This document shows, piece after piece, positions 26,946 through 37,500 of a stretch of 64,000 nucleotides of DNA (positions are counted from its first letter, which is position 1; each line of letters starts with the position of its first letter). A program made the position numbers and the translations under genes. The notes under the pieces were generated by a model that saw nothing but the letters and a program-made list of their open reading frames with translations, was not told the DNA's origin and did not search any database. The stretch comes from Methylocystis sp. Sn-Cys (GTDB lineage: Bacteria; Pseudomonadota; Alphaproteobacteria; Rhizobiales; Beijerinckiaceae), in the NCBI RefSeq assembly GCF_016745395.1, contig NZ_JAERVJ010000001.1, positions 1-64,000 of the forward strand, read 5' to 3'.

Positions 26946-28114
26946 GGGACGGTCCCAGCAAGCAGCTAGACGATACGCGCCTGCCGGAAATCGACCGGCT
27001 GCGCGGCCTCGTCATGGTCATCATGGCGCTGGACCATATGCGCGACTTCTTCGACGCCGACGCCCTGCGCTTCAGCCCCACCGATCTCGACCACACCTAT
27101 CCCTTTCTGTTCTTCACCCGCTTCATCACCCACTTCTGCGCGCCGACATTCGCCGTCCTGGCGGGCGTTAGCGCATATCTTTACGGCGCGCGGCGGAGCC
27201 ACAAAGAACTCACCCTTTTCCTCGCGACGCGGGGCGTCTGGCTCATCCTGCTCGAGATCGTCGTGATCAGCCCGACCTGGGGTGGGCCAGGACGCATCAG
27301 CCTCGGCACGCTTTGGGCGATCGGTTGCGGGCTGCTGGCGCTCTCGGTCCTGTCGCTCGCGCGGCCGGCGGTCGTTTTCGCTATCGGCGCCGCGATCCTT
27401 CTCGGCCACAACCTTCTCGACGGGATCAAGGCGGCGGACTTTGGCGCCCTGGCGCCGTGGTGGCGGCTGCTTCATGAACCAGGCGCCTTGCCGTTCGACC
27501 TCCCCGGCCATCTGCTGTATCCGGCCCTTCCCTGGATCGGGGTTCTGGCGCTCGGCTATGGGCTCGGGCCGCTGTTCAAACGCCCCGCCCAGGAGCGCGA
27601 CGCCGTCCTGCAAAAGGCGGGGCTCGGCGCGCTGGCGCTTTTCATCGTCCTGCGGGCGACCAATTTCTACGGCGACCCGCGCGCCTTCACTTTACGGGCC
27701 GACGAGATCGGCTCGGCGCTTTCCTTCCTCAACGTCACGAAATATCCGCCCTCGCTTCTCTATTTGCTGGTCACGCTCGGCGGCGCGGCGCTCGCCCTGC
27801 CCGCATTGGAGCGTCTTCGCGGGGCGGTCGGGCGCGCGCTCGTCGTTTTCGGCCGCACGCCCCTGTTCTTTTACGTGTTGCATTTATACGCCGGCGCCGC
27901 CGGGGCCTTGGCGCTCGCGGCCTGGCGGGGCTACTCGCTCCAAGACATAAGCGCGGTCATCAAGTCTGGGGCGCCGCCAGCCGATTTCGGGACAGGCCTC
28001 GCCGGCGCCTATGTCGCCTGGATTCTCGTGGTCGTGGGACTTTACCCGCTCTGCCGTTGGTTCGCTGAAATCAAACGGCGCCGGAGCGACCTCTGGTGGC
28101 TGAGTTATCTGTAA
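26942..28114 (+). CDS. DUF1624 / heparan-alpha-glucosaminide acetyltransferase-like membrane protein
   Basis: A 390-residue multi-pass membrane protein. RLPEIDRLRGLVMVIMALDHMRDFF at the N-terminus, with the invariant DH in the first helix, is the hallmark of the DUF1624/HGSNAT-like group, related to acyltransferases that use membrane-embedded histidines. It starts with the ATG overlapping the ccdA stop. An open frame extends upstream within ccdA but is not coding. Why it is coupled to ccdA is unclear; the acceptor is unknown. Confidence 0.85.
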   Translation: MRDGPSKQLDDTRLPEIDRLRGLVMVIMALDHMRDFFDADALRFSPTDLDHTYPFLFFTRFITHFCAPTFAVLAGVSAYLYGARRSHKELTLFLATRGVWLILLEIVVISPTWGGPGRISLGTLWAIGCGLLALSVLSLARPAVVFAIGAAILLGHNLLDGIKAADFGALAPWWRLLHEPGALPFDLPGHLLYPALPWIGVLALGYGLGPLFKRPAQERDAVLQKAGLGALALFIVLRATNFYGDPRAFTLRADEIGSALSFLNVTKYPPSLLYLLVTLGGAALALPALERLRGAVGRALVVFGRTPLFFYVLHLYAGAAGALALAAWRGYSLQDISAVIKSGAPPADFGTGLAGAYVAWILVVVGLYPLCRWFAEIKRRRSDLWWLSYL

Positions 28115-28243
28115 TCCTTAACGATCGCCCGCATTTTCCTGTCCCGGCGCCTTGGTGGGTCGGCCGCGCTCGCGTATAGAAGAATACAATAATTAGCGGT
28201 TATTCCGTTGGGCAACGTCGCAAATGTGGTCCGGGGTCAGGTA

Positions 28244-30844
28244 ATGTTGGAAAAACTGGTGGCCTTCTGTCTTCGCTGGCCCTGGACAGTGGTTCTTCTC
28301 ACGCTGGCTCTCACGGGCGGGGGCGTTTACCTCACCGTCGAGCGTTTCGCGATAGATACGGACACCACAAATCTTTTTTCGCCGAACATGGCCTGGCGGA
28401 AAAACCAGACGGCGCTCTATCGCGCCTTCCCCCAGCTCGAGAATTCGATTGTCGCCGTCATCGACGCGAAGACCGGCGAAGCCGCCGACGACGCGGCGGC
28501 GCGGCTCGCCGCCGCGCTCACGGGCAAGCCGCTGATGCAGCGCGTCTGGCGCCCCGACGATCCAGCCTTCTTCATGAAAAACGGCTTGCTCTACCTCGAC
28601 CTGCCCGAGGTGGAGCATACGGTCGGCATGATGCTCGGCCAGCGCGACGTGCTGACGCCGCTGGCCCAGGACCCGACCTTGCGCGGCCTCTCCACCGTCC
28701 TCGTCGCCAACCAGAAACGCGCCGCCGGCAGCGAGCGCGCGACGGCCATGTATCTTGCGGGGCTCGACGAATTCTCGCGCGCCTTCGAAGAGACGCTTGC
28801 GGGTCGCCAGACGCAGGTCGACTGGGAGAAGCTGCTCGCGGGCGGCAAGGCCGACGCCGCCCCGGCGGGTCCGCCGCTGGAGAAGCGCCGCATCGTGCTC
28901 ATTACGCCGACACTCGATTTCACCGCGCTGCAGCCCGCCGCCGACGCGATCGCGCTTGTCCGCAAGACCGCGGCCGAGCTCGGCGTCACCAAGGAGAACG
29001 GCTTCCTTTTCCGCCTGACCGGCGAGGCGCCGCTCGCGGATGAGGAATTCGCCACGCTCTCCGAGAACATGGCGCTGAACACCGCGGGCACGCTCGTCGT
29101 CGTCTCGTTCATCCTGCTCGCCGCGCTGCGCTCGCCCAAGCTTATCCTGGCGGTGCTGCTCACGCTGCTTGCCGGCCTCGCCATGACCTCCGGCGTCGGC
29201 GTGCTGCTGATCGGCCGTTTCAATCTGATTTCGGTCGCCTTCGCCGCCCTGTTCATCGGGCTGGGGGTGGATTTCGGGATTCAGTTCGCGACCCGCTACC
29301 GTGAGGAGCGCCACGGCCACGGCGATCTGGAGCGCGCCCTTCTCGCGGCGACGCGCGGCATCGGAGGATCGCTCACCCTCGCCGCCGTCTCGCTGCTCGC
29401 CGGCTTTTTCTGCTTCCTGCCGACGAAATTTCTGGGCGTCGCGGAGCTGGGGCTCATCGCCGGCGTCGGCATGATCATCGCCTATGTCGCGACGCTCAGC
29501 TTCCTGCCGGCGCTGATCAAGATTTTGCATCCGCCGGCCGAGCATGTGCCGATCGCCACCCATTCGCTGGCCACGGTCGATCACTGGATCGCCCACCACC
29601 GCAAGCTGGTCCTTTTTGGCACCGCCGCCGTCGTTCTCGCCGGAACGCCCTATCTCTTGCGGCTGCGTTTCGACTCCAATCCGATGAATCTGCGCGACCA
29701 GAAAGTCGAATCGGTCGCAACCTTCCTGGACTTGAACGCCGATCCCAAAACCGCGCCCAACAAGATCGAGACGCTGGCGTCTTCCTTCGAGGCCGCCCGC
29801 GAGCTGAAGCAGAAGATTCTGGCCCTGCCCGAGGTCGATCATGTCGACTCGATCGAATCGCTCATCCCGGTGGATCAGGACGAGAAGCTCGCGCTGATCG
29901 AGCGCGCGTCGAAGGAGCTGCATGACGCGCTCTATCCCAAGGTGAGACCTGCCCCGAGCGACGCCGAGACGATCAAGGCCCTGACCAACGCCGCGAGAGC
30001 GCTGCGCGCGGCGGTCGCCAAAGCGCCCTCGCCTCAGACGCTCCGCTTCGCCGCGGCGCTCGACGGCCTCGCCAAGGCACGCCCCGAAATCCGCGAAAAG
30101 GCGCGCGCCGCCGCCTTCACGGGCTTCGAAAGGCTCATGGGCCAAATGCGCGAGGCGCTGAAAGCGCAGCGCGTGACGCCCGAATCCTTGCCGGAGCAGC
30201 TCCGGTCGGACTGGATGACGGCCACCGGCGTCCTGCGCCTGGAGACGACGCCGAAGGGCGATGGCAACGATCTCGAGGTGATGACGAAATTCGCGGACGC
30301 CGTGCTTTCGGTCGCGCCAGAGTCGAGCGGCGCGCCGGTCATCATTTCGGAAGCCGGGAAAACCGTGACCCAAGCCTTTCTGCAAGCCGGAATCTACGCT
30401 TTCGTGGCCGTCTTCCTGATTCTGGCCATCGCCCTGCGCAACGCCAAGGACGTCGCGCTGACGCTCGGGCCGCTCGTGCTCGCCGGCGTGATGAGCCTTC
30501 AGGCGGCGGAAATATTGGGCGTGCCGCTCAATTTCGCCAATATCATCGCGCTGCCGCTGATGTTCGGCGTCGGCGTCGCCTTCCACATCTACTATGTCAT
30601 CGCCTGGCGAAAGGGCGTCGTCGATATGCTGGCGTCGAGCCTGACGCGCGCCATATTCTTCAGCTCTCTGACAACGGGAACGGCTTTCGGCAGCCTTTTT
30701 CTGTCGAGCCATCCCGGCACGGCGAGCATGGGCGAATTTTTGACAATTTCCCTCTTCTTCACTCTGCTCGCGGCCTTCATCATCGTGCCGGCGTTCCTCG
30801 GACCGCCGCCGCATCCGGCCGAAGGCGAGGCTGATGCGGCTTGA
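28244..30844 (+). CDS. hpnN: Hopanoid transporter HpnN (RND superfamily, MMPL type)
   Basis: An inner-membrane protein of 866 residues that in related bacteria moves hopanoids to the outer membrane. It has two RND halves: a membrane helix at about 12-32, a large periplasmic loop, helices at about 270-430, then a second loop and the C-terminal helix cluster (about 710-850). DTDTTNLFSPNMAWRK after the first helix and GLGVDFGIQFATRYREE in helix 4 are typical. ATG at 28244 (AGG upstream) is preferred to a TTG twelve codons earlier. No squalene-hopene cyclase or other hpn gene is in the window. A frame of similar length on the opposite strand is a shadow. Confidence 0.9.
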   Translation: MLEKLVAFCLRWPWTVVLLTLALTGGGVYLTVERFAIDTDTTNLFSPNMAWRKNQTALYRAFPQLENSIVAVIDAKTGEAADDAAARLAAALTGKPLMQRVWRPDDPAFFMKNGLLYLDLPEVEHTVGMMLGQRDVLTPLAQDPTLRGLSTVLVANQKRAAGSERATAMYLAGLDEFSRAFEETLAGRQTQVDWEKLLAGGKADAAPAGPPLEKRRIVLITPTLDFTALQPAADAIALVRKTAAELGVTKENGFLFRLTGEAPLADEEFATLSENMALNTAGTLVVVSFILLAALRSPKLILAVLLTLLAGLAMTSGVGVLLIGRFNLISVAFAALFIGLGVDFGIQFATRYREERHGHGDLERALLAATRGIGGSLTLAAVSLLAGFFCFLPTKFLGVAELGLIAGVGMIIAYVATLSFLPALIKILHPPAEHVPIATHSLATVDHWIAHHRKLVLFGTAAVVLAGTPYLLRLRFDSNPMNLRDQKVESVATFLDLNADPKTAPNKIETLASSFEAARELKQKILALPEVDHVDSIESLIPVDQDEKLALIERASKELHDALYPKVRPAPSDAETIKALTNAARALRAAVAKAPSPQTLRFAAALDGLAKARPEIREKARAAAFTGFERLMGQMREALKAQRVTPESLPEQLRSDWMTATGVLRLETTPKGDGNDLEVMTKFADAVLSVAPESSGAPVIISEAGKTVTQAFLQAGIYAFVAVFLILAIALRNAKDVALTLGPLVLAGVMSLQAAEILGVPLNFANIIALPLMFGVGVAFHIYYVIAWRKGVVDMLASSLTRAIFFSSLTTGTAFGSLFLSSHPGTASMGEFLTISLFFTLLAAFIIVPAFLGPPPHPAEGEADAA

Positions 30845-30917
30845 CGGCGCCGGCGTTCGGTTTTTCGCTGCGTGAGGACCGATATATTCTGCAAATGCGA
30901 ATCAGGGGCCGGGCGTC

Positions 30918-31535
30918 ATGAAGAGACTAATGCTGAGCATCCTCGCCGTGACGGCTTTTTGCGCGCCCGCTGCGGCTTCCGGCACGGACATTTATGGCGT
31001 TTGGGCGCGCGACGGCCATCCGACGGACAAGCTGGAATTCTTCGATTGCACAGGCAAGCTCTGCGCAAAGGGCATACTCCCCATGCGCGACGGCAGCCCG
31101 CCGCCGCTCATTCTGCGCTCCGCCGCCAAGACCGGCCCGAATAGCTGGAAGGGCGACCTCTACAACCCCGAGGACGGCAAAACCTACACGGGCAAAATTA
31201 CGCTCGATTCGCCGGATCAGCTCACGTTGAGCGGCTGCCTCGTCGCCTTCCTTTGCCAGAGCGAGACATGGACGCGCATCTCGGGCCCGACCAAGACGAT
31301 CGCCCCCGCCGACAAGACGGAAGCCAAGGGCGCCAAGGCGCCTGATTCCGCCAAATCCTCGGATAAAGACAAAGACAAAGCCCCGCCGAAAGCGGCGGCT
31401 CAGGACGCCGCCAAGGGCGCGAGACCCGCGCTGCGGCCGAGCGACGCCAAATCGTTGCCCGCAAAGCCCGCGCCGGCAAAGGCGGCGGCTCCAGCAAAGC
31501 CGGCGGCGCCCAAATCGGGCGACGCCGAGGAGTGA
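30918..31535 (+). CDS. DUF2147 exported protein with Lys/Ala/Pro tail
   Basis: A 205-residue protein with a signal peptide (cleavage near AAA-SGTD). The DUF2147 domain (about 25-118) opens with DIYGVWARDG, a lipocalin-like single domain with two Cys pairs in DCTGKLC and SGCLVAFLC. The C-terminal 85 residues are low-complexity Lys/Ala/Pro/Asp, perhaps a cell-wall or surface-contacting tail. It is located upstream of the RND efflux operon but separated by 166 bases. Function of DUF2147 is not established. Confidence 0.8.
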   Translation: MKRLMLSILAVTAFCAPAAASGTDIYGVWARDGHPTDKLEFFDCTGKLCAKGILPMRDGSPPPLILRSAAKTGPNSWKGDLYNPEDGKTYTGKITLDSPDQLTLSGCLVAFLCQSETWTRISGPTKTIAPADKTEAKGAKAPDSAKSSDKDKDKAPPKAAAQDAAKGARPALRPSDAKSLPAKPAPAKAAAPAKPAAPKSGDAEE

Positions 31536-31568
31536 GCGGCTTTCGCCGCAGGTTAAAGATAGGTAACT

Positions 31569-31598
31569 TGACGCTTGCTACGCCGTAGGCGAGCGTCA
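31569..31598. promoter_or_regulatory. Palindrome upstream of the RND efflux operon
   Basis: A 30-base imperfect palindrome with outer arms TGACGCT / AGCGTCA and an inner CTAC-GCC-GTAG. It lies about 100-170 bases before the NodT gene, and could be an operator for a TetR/MarR-type repressor or the terminator of the preceding gene. No such regulator gene is adjacent and no T-run follows. Confidence 0.4.
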
Positions 31599-31701
31599 CC
31601 GGACAAACCGGCGCGACCTTCGCCGGAGTGGTTTTGTCGTTCCAGCCTTGACTGGCTAAATCCCACATGTTCGATAGAGTTATCTTGACCGCGGCCTGTT
31701 T

Positions 31702-33303
31702 TTGGCGGACAGACCTCAGCGGAACAACAAGGACAAGCTTCCGTTGACGGCCGACGTCGTGTTCGCACTTGCTGGGAAAAAACGGAGCGCCGCGTTCAGC
31801 GCGGCGGCTGCGTTGTGCCTATCGTCCTGCAACCTGGACTGGGAGAAGCCGGACCTCGCGACGCCCCCGCCCGAGAGCTTCCGCGAGGCCAAACCGGCTT
31901 CCGCCAAGCCCATCGCGCGGGGCCCGGACTTCGCGGTCAAATTCGGCTCCAGGGAGCTGACGACGCTGGTGGAGCAGGCGGTCGGCGACAATCTCGACAT
32001 CGCCGCCGCCGTGGCGCGCATTCAGCAGGCGGACGCCCAGGCGCGCGTCTCGAGCGCGGCGCTCTGGCCGAGCATCTCCATGCAGGACATCGCGCGCAGA
32101 ACGCGCACGCCCGGCACGACGACCAACATCGGCTCGGCGAGCAGCGGCTTCACCCCGGCGACGACATCGTCTTCGACGACAACGTCATCCTCGAACACCT
32201 TCAGCGCGCGCGAATTCAATTTCTTCCAGCTCGGCCTGACGGCGAGCTACGAGATCGACTTCTGGGGCAAGAACGAAGACGCCTCCTATGCCGCGCGGCT
32301 GCTGGCCAACGCCAGCCGCTTCAACCGCGACACAGTGGAGATTTCGACGATCGCCGCGGTGCTGAACGCCTATTTCCAGGTGTTGACCGCCCAGGACCGC
32401 CTGGCTATCGCCCATAACAATGTCGCCATCGCCGAACGCGTCTACCGGGCCATTCAGGCGCGCTTCGAGGTCGGCGTCGCCAGCGTGCTCGACACGGCGC
32501 AGCAGGAGACCGTGGTCGCCCAGCAGCGGGCGAGCATCCCGCCGCTGGAGCAGACACTGCGGCAGACGCGAAACCAGCTCGCCGTGCTGGTCGGCCAGAC
32601 GCCCGAAAGCCTTTCTGTTAAGGGCGGATCGCTCACCAAGCTCTCCTATCCGAAAATCGCGCCGGGCATGCCGTCGGAGGTGCTGCTGCGCCGCCCGGAC
32701 ATTGCAAACGCCGAGGCCCAGCTCGCCTCGCAGGAATTCTCGGTGCTGCAAGCGCGGGCGATGTTCTTCCCCTCGATCACGCTCACCGGCCAATACGGGG
32801 TGCAGACCGCCTTGCTGCACAATCTTCTGCGCCCCGAGGCGATCGGCTGGCAAATCGCCTCGAATCTCGCCCAGCCGATTTTCGACGGCTATAATCTGCA
32901 GGGAAATTACGAGCTGCAGAAAGGCCGCTACGCCGAGCTTGGCGCGCTCTACAAAAAACAAATCCTGACGGCGCTCTCGGACGCGGAGAATGCGCTCATC
33001 GCCTCGAAGCAGACCGCGCAGACGGTCAGGCTGCAGGGCCTCGCCGTCGCGGCCGCCCAGCGCGCGCTGACAGCCGCCGAGATGCGCCTGCAGGAAGGCA
33101 CGATCGACATCGTTACGCTGTCGACGACGCAGAACACTCTGTTCCTGGCCCAGGATCAACTTGCTCTGGCCCGGCTGTCTTATTTTCAGTCGGCGACGAG
33201 CCTATATCAGGCTCTCGGCGGCGGATGGTCACCCACCACGAGAGACGCCGAAATCGCTTCCGCAAACGCCGCCTATGAGGCGGACAAAGGGATCCATCCA
33301 TGA
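31702..33303 (+). CDS. Outer-membrane efflux lipoprotein, NodT family
   Basis: TolC-like outer-membrane channel of the RND pump, 533 residues in the longest frame. A lipoprotein signal is visible: KKR, a hydrophobic run, then CLSSC, with the lipidated Cys at about residue 43. The two outer-membrane-factor repeats follow (LTTLVEQAVGDNLDIAAAVARI near 87; LLRRPDIANAEAQLASQE in the second). Residues 138-169 form a Ser/Thr-rich insertion, unusual in this family. The start is uncertain: the TTG at 31702 is the longest; TTG at 31744 (AAGGA upstream) or GTG at 31759 would place the signal peptide better. Its stop overlaps the adaptor gene. Confidence 0.88.
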   Translation: MADRPQRNNKDKLPLTADVVFALAGKKRSAAFSAAAALCLSSCNLDWEKPDLATPPPESFREAKPASAKPIARGPDFAVKFGSRELTTLVEQAVGDNLDIAAAVARIQQADAQARVSSAALWPSISMQDIARRTRTPGTTTNIGSASSGFTPATTSSSTTTSSSNTFSAREFNFFQLGLTASYEIDFWGKNEDASYAARLLANASRFNRDTVEISTIAAVLNAYFQVLTAQDRLAIAHNNVAIAERVYRAIQARFEVGVASVLDTAQQETVVAQQRASIPPLEQTLRQTRNQLAVLVGQTPESLSVKGGSLTKLSYPKIAPGMPSEVLLRRPDIANAEAQLASQEFSVLQARAMFFPSITLTGQYGVQTALLHNLLRPEAIGWQIASNLAQPIFDGYNLQGNYELQKGRYAELGALYKKQILTALSDAENALIASKQTAQTVRLQGLAVAAAQRALTAAEMRLQEGTIDIVTLSTTQNTLFLAQDQLALARLSYFQSATSLYQALGGGWSPTTRDAEIASANAAYEADKGIHP

Positions 33304-34559
33304 TACGCGCCGACCGGCGTATTCTCATGGCGCTCGGCGCGCTCGCAGTCGCCCTTGCCGCGGGCGGGGCCTATCGCGCCGGCGTGCTGCCGGGTTTTCC
33401 CGCCGCGGATAAACCCGCCGCCGACCAGCCCGACGGCAGACGCGGACGCGGCGACGCCGTCGTCACCGTGACGACGGCGCAAACGCGCGTTCAGGACGTG
33501 CCGGTGACGATCGACGCCGTCGGCACGGTGCAGGCGCTCAACTCGGTCACGATCCGGACCCAGGTCGACGGACGGCTGCTGCGCCTCGACTTCACCGAGG
33601 GCCAGGATGTCAAGAAAGGCGACGTCCTCGCCGAAATCGACCCGGCGCTCTACAAGGCGCAATATGATCAGGCCGTCGCCAAGAAAGCGCAGGACGAGGC
33701 CAATCTCGCCAACGCCCGCGTCGACATGGCGCGCTACGAAAAGCTCGTCGCCGGCAAGTTCCTGTCGCAGCAGCAATATGCGACCCAGAAAGCGCAAGTG
33801 AGCCAGCTCGAGGCGCAAGTGCGCGCCGATCAGGCGGCGATCGACAACGCAAGGACGACGCTCGATTACGCCACCATCCGCTCGCCGATCGACGGACGCG
33901 TCGGCATCCGCCTCGTCGACGTCGGCAATATCCTTCACCCGTCCGATCAGAACGGCATCGTCATCATCACGCAGCTCAAGCCGATCTACGTCGTCTTCAC
34001 GCTGCCGCAGCAGGCGCTGCCGGCGGTGCAGAAGGCGCAGGCCAACGGCGCCGCCACGGTGCGCGCGCTCGGCCCCGACAATGCGAGCGTGATCGAGACG
34101 GGCGAGCTGAAAGTGGTCGACAACCAGATCGACCAGCTCACCGGGACAGTGAAGCTGAAGGCCGTTTTCGCGAACGATAATCTGGCGCTTTGGCCGGGCC
34201 AGTTCGTCAACGTCCGCCTGATGCTCGATACGATCCACAATGCGATCGTCGCGCCGAGCCCCGCCGTGCAGCGCGGACCGAACGGCGCCTTCGTGTATAC
34301 TCTTAGCGAAGACGGTCGTGCGAAAATGAAAAGCGTCACGACCGGACGGCAGGATGAGAATCTCGTCGTCGTCACGTCGGGGCTGGAGCCCGGGACGACG
34401 ATCGTGACCAGCGGTTTCTCGCGCCTTTCCGAAGGCGCCAAGGTCCAAGTGGTCAAAGCCGAGGAGCCCGTCGCCGCGGCGGCCGGCCCCGAAACCAAGC
34501 CAGAGCAGATCAATCGCCGCCGAGGCGGCGCAAAGGGAGAGGGCTCTCCCGGAAAGTAA
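33300..34559 (+). CDS. mdtA: RND efflux periplasmic adaptor (MdtA-like)
   Basis: Membrane-fusion protein of 419 residues: an N-terminal membrane segment (about 8-28), a low-complexity linker, then the biotinyl-lipoyl and hairpin domains. VTIRTQVDGRLLRLDFTEGQ, the alpha-hairpin with FLSQQQYATQKAQ, and TIRSPIDGRVGIRLVDVGN are typical of MdtA. It ends in a basic RRRGGAKGEG tail. The ATG overlaps the NodT stop (ATGA), and the first pump gene starts 12 bases after its stop, so the four genes form an operon. Substrates in this subfamily include bile salts, novobiocin and metals, but none can be deduced here. Confidence 0.92.
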   Translation: MIRADRRILMALGALAVALAAGGAYRAGVLPGFPAADKPAADQPDGRRGRGDAVVTVTTAQTRVQDVPVTIDAVGTVQALNSVTIRTQVDGRLLRLDFTEGQDVKKGDVLAEIDPALYKAQYDQAVAKKAQDEANLANARVDMARYEKLVAGKFLSQQQYATQKAQVSQLEAQVRADQAAIDNARTTLDYATIRSPIDGRVGIRLVDVGNILHPSDQNGIVIITQLKPIYVVFTLPQQALPAVQKAQANGAATVRALGPDNASVIETGELKVVDNQIDQLTGTVKLKAVFANDNLALWPGQFVNVRLMLDTIHNAIVAPSPAVQRGPNGAFVYTLSEDGRAKMKSVTTGRQDENLVVVTSGLEPGTTIVTSGFSRLSEGAKVQVVKAEEPVAAAAGPETKPEQINRRRGGAKGEGSPGK

Positions 34560-34571
34560 ACAGAAAGCGGC

Positions 34572-37500
34572 ATGAATATTTCGGCGCCCTTCATCAACAG
34601 GCCGGTGGCGACCTCGCTCATGGCCTTCGCCGTCCTGCTGTTCGGCCTGCTGGGATATTCGCGTCTTTCCATCTCGCCCCTGCCGCAGGTCGATTTTCCG
34701 ACCATTCAGGTCACGACGCAGCTTCCGGGCGCCAATCCCGACACGATCGCCTCGCTGGTGACGGCCTCGCTCGAGCGTCAGTTCGGGCAGATTCCCTCGC
34801 TCGCCGGCATGTCGTCGCAAAGCTCCTTCGGCCTGTCGCAGGTCACGCTGCAATTCGCTCTCGACCGCGACATCGACGCCGCCGCGCAGGACGTGCAGGC
34901 GGCGATCAACGCCGCCGCCTCGACACTGCCGCGCGATCTCCCCTACCCGCCGGTCTACGCCAAGGTGAACCCGGCCGACACGCCGGTGCTGACCCTCACG
35001 CTGCGCTCCAAAACCGCGACGCTGCGCGATTTGAGCGATCTCGCCGACACGCTGATTGCGCCGCAATTGTCGCAAGTCTCCGGCGTCGGCCGCGTGTCGG
35101 TGCAGGGCGGCGTGCGCCCCGCCGTGCGCATCGAGGCGGATCTCGCGCGGCTCGCCGCCAATCGCATCGGCATGGAGGATTTGCGCCAGGCGGTCGCGGC
35201 CGCCAACAACGCCGGCGCCAAGGGGTCGCTCGACGGCAAGCGCCAATCCTACACGCTCGACGCCAACGACCAGATTCTGCAAGCCAAGCAGTATGAGACC
35301 ATCATCGTCGCCTGGCGCAATAATTCGCCGGTGATGCTGCGCGACGTCGCCAAGGTCGCGGACGGACTCGAAAACGCCCGCGTCGGCGGCTGGTACAATG
35401 GCGAGCAGTCCATTGTACTCGACGTAATGCGCCAGCCGGGCGCCAATATCATCGCGACTGTCGAGCTCGTTAAAGAGGCGCTGCCGAAACTGCGCGGCGA
35501 GCTGCCGGCCGGCATGAGCCTCGACATCGTCAACGACCGAACCGACACGATCCGCGCCTCGATCCACGAAGTGGAGATGACGCTTTTTATCGCCGGGGGC
35601 CTCGTCGTCGCTGTCGTGCTGCTGTTCCTGGGCAGTTGGCGGGCGACGCTCATCGCCGGCGTCAGCCTGCCGCTGTCGATCATCGCCACTTTCTTCGTCA
35701 TGTGGGGAATGGGCTTCTCGCTCGACAATCTCTCGCTGATGGCGCTCACCATCGGCACGGGCTTCATCGTCGACGACGCCATCGTGATGATCGAGAACAT
35801 CGTGCGCAACATCGAGCACGGAAAGAAGCCGCTTCAGGCGGCGCTCGACGGCGCCCGCGAAATCGGCTTCACGGTGGTGTCGCTGACGGTCTCGCTCATC
35901 GCCGTGTTTATCCCGCTGCTGTTCATGACCGGCATCGTCGGGCGCATGTTCCGGGAATTCGCGCTGACGCTCTCCATCGCCGTCGTCATCTCGGCGGTCA
36001 TTTCGCTCACGCTGACGCCCATGCTCTGCGCGGTGCTGCTCAAAAGCGCGCCAACGCGCCCGCATTCGACATGGGAGATCGTGTCGCTCTGGCTCGACCG
36101 CCTCTATTATCGCTCGCTCGACTGGGCGTTGAAGCGCGAGACTTTCATGCTCGCGCTGACCGCCGGCACGCTTGCTTTGACGGTGGCGCTCTACATCTAC
36201 ATTCCGAAAGGCTTCCTGCCGCGCCAGGACACGGGCGTGCTGAGCGTCGTCATGGAGGCTGCGCCCGACGCGTCCTTCGAGCGCATGAAAGCGCTGCAGG
36301 CGCAGGTGACGGACGTCTTCCGCAAAGACCCTGAAGTGACCGGCGTCACCTCGGTGCTCGGCATCGGCCCGCTCAACGCCACGACGAATGTGGGCCGCCT
36401 CACGGTGACGCTGCGCAGCCGCGAGATCCGCGACACGAGCGCCGACGCGATCGCCGATCGGTTGAAAACCGCCGGCGAGAAGGTCCCCGGCGTCTCGCTC
36501 TTCGTCGAGCCCGTTCAGGACATTCAAATCACGACGCGGCCGAGCCGCTCGCAATATCAATATACGCTGACCTCCGCCGACGCGGGCGAGCTTCTGCGCT
36601 GGTCCAACCGCCTCGTCGACGAATTGCGCGGGACGCCTGGGCTGAAGAACGTCGCCGCCGAGACGCAGGACGGCGGCCTGCGCGCGCTGATGAAGATCGA
36701 TCGCGAGAAGATGGGCCGGCTCGGCATTTCGGCGCAGGACGTCGATAATGTGCTGAACGACGCCTTCGGCCAGCGGCAGATTTCGACCATCTACACGCAG
36801 TCGAACCAATATCGCGTCATCCTGGAGGCCGCGCCGCAATATTTGCGCGACATGTCGGCGCTGGAGAAGCTGTATGTGGCGCCGATCGGCGGCGGGCCGC
36901 AGACGCCGGTCGCGACCTTCGTGCGCGTCGAGAATAAAGCCGCGCCGCTTTCCGTGGCGCATCAGGATCAGTTCCCCGCCTCCACCATCAGCTTCGATCT
37001 TGCCGACGGCGTCGCGCTCGGCGACGCGGTGAAGCTGGTGGCCCAGGCGCAGACGGCGATCGGCATGCCCTCGTCGATCATCGGCGTCTTCAGCGCCGAC
37101 GCCGCCGAGTTCAACAAATCGCTCGCGAGCGAGCCCTGGCTCATTCTGGCGGCGATCATCGCCATCTATGTGGTGCTCGGCGTTCTGTACGAGAGCTTCG
37201 CCCATCCTTTCACCGTGCTCACCACTTTGCCGTCGGCGGGCGTCGGCGCGCTGCTTGCGCTGATGATCCTTCGCATCGATATGTCGATCGTGGCGCTGAT
37301 CGGCATCGTGCTGCTCATGGGCATCGTGAAGAAGAACGCGATCATGATGATCGACTTCGCGCTCGAGGCGGAGCGCGACGAAGGGATGTCGCCCCGCGAC
37401 TCCATCGTCCATGCCGCGCATATGCGTTTCCGGCCGATCATGATGACGACGCTCGCCGCGCTCTTTGGCGCGCTGCCGCTCGCCCTCACGACCGGGCCGG

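Noticed and set aside
28193..30814. An 873-codon open frame antisense to hpnN
   Set aside because: Its product is Arg/Glu/Asp-rich without any fold or motif, and it mirrors the codon pattern of hpnN; typical of GC-rich antisense frames.
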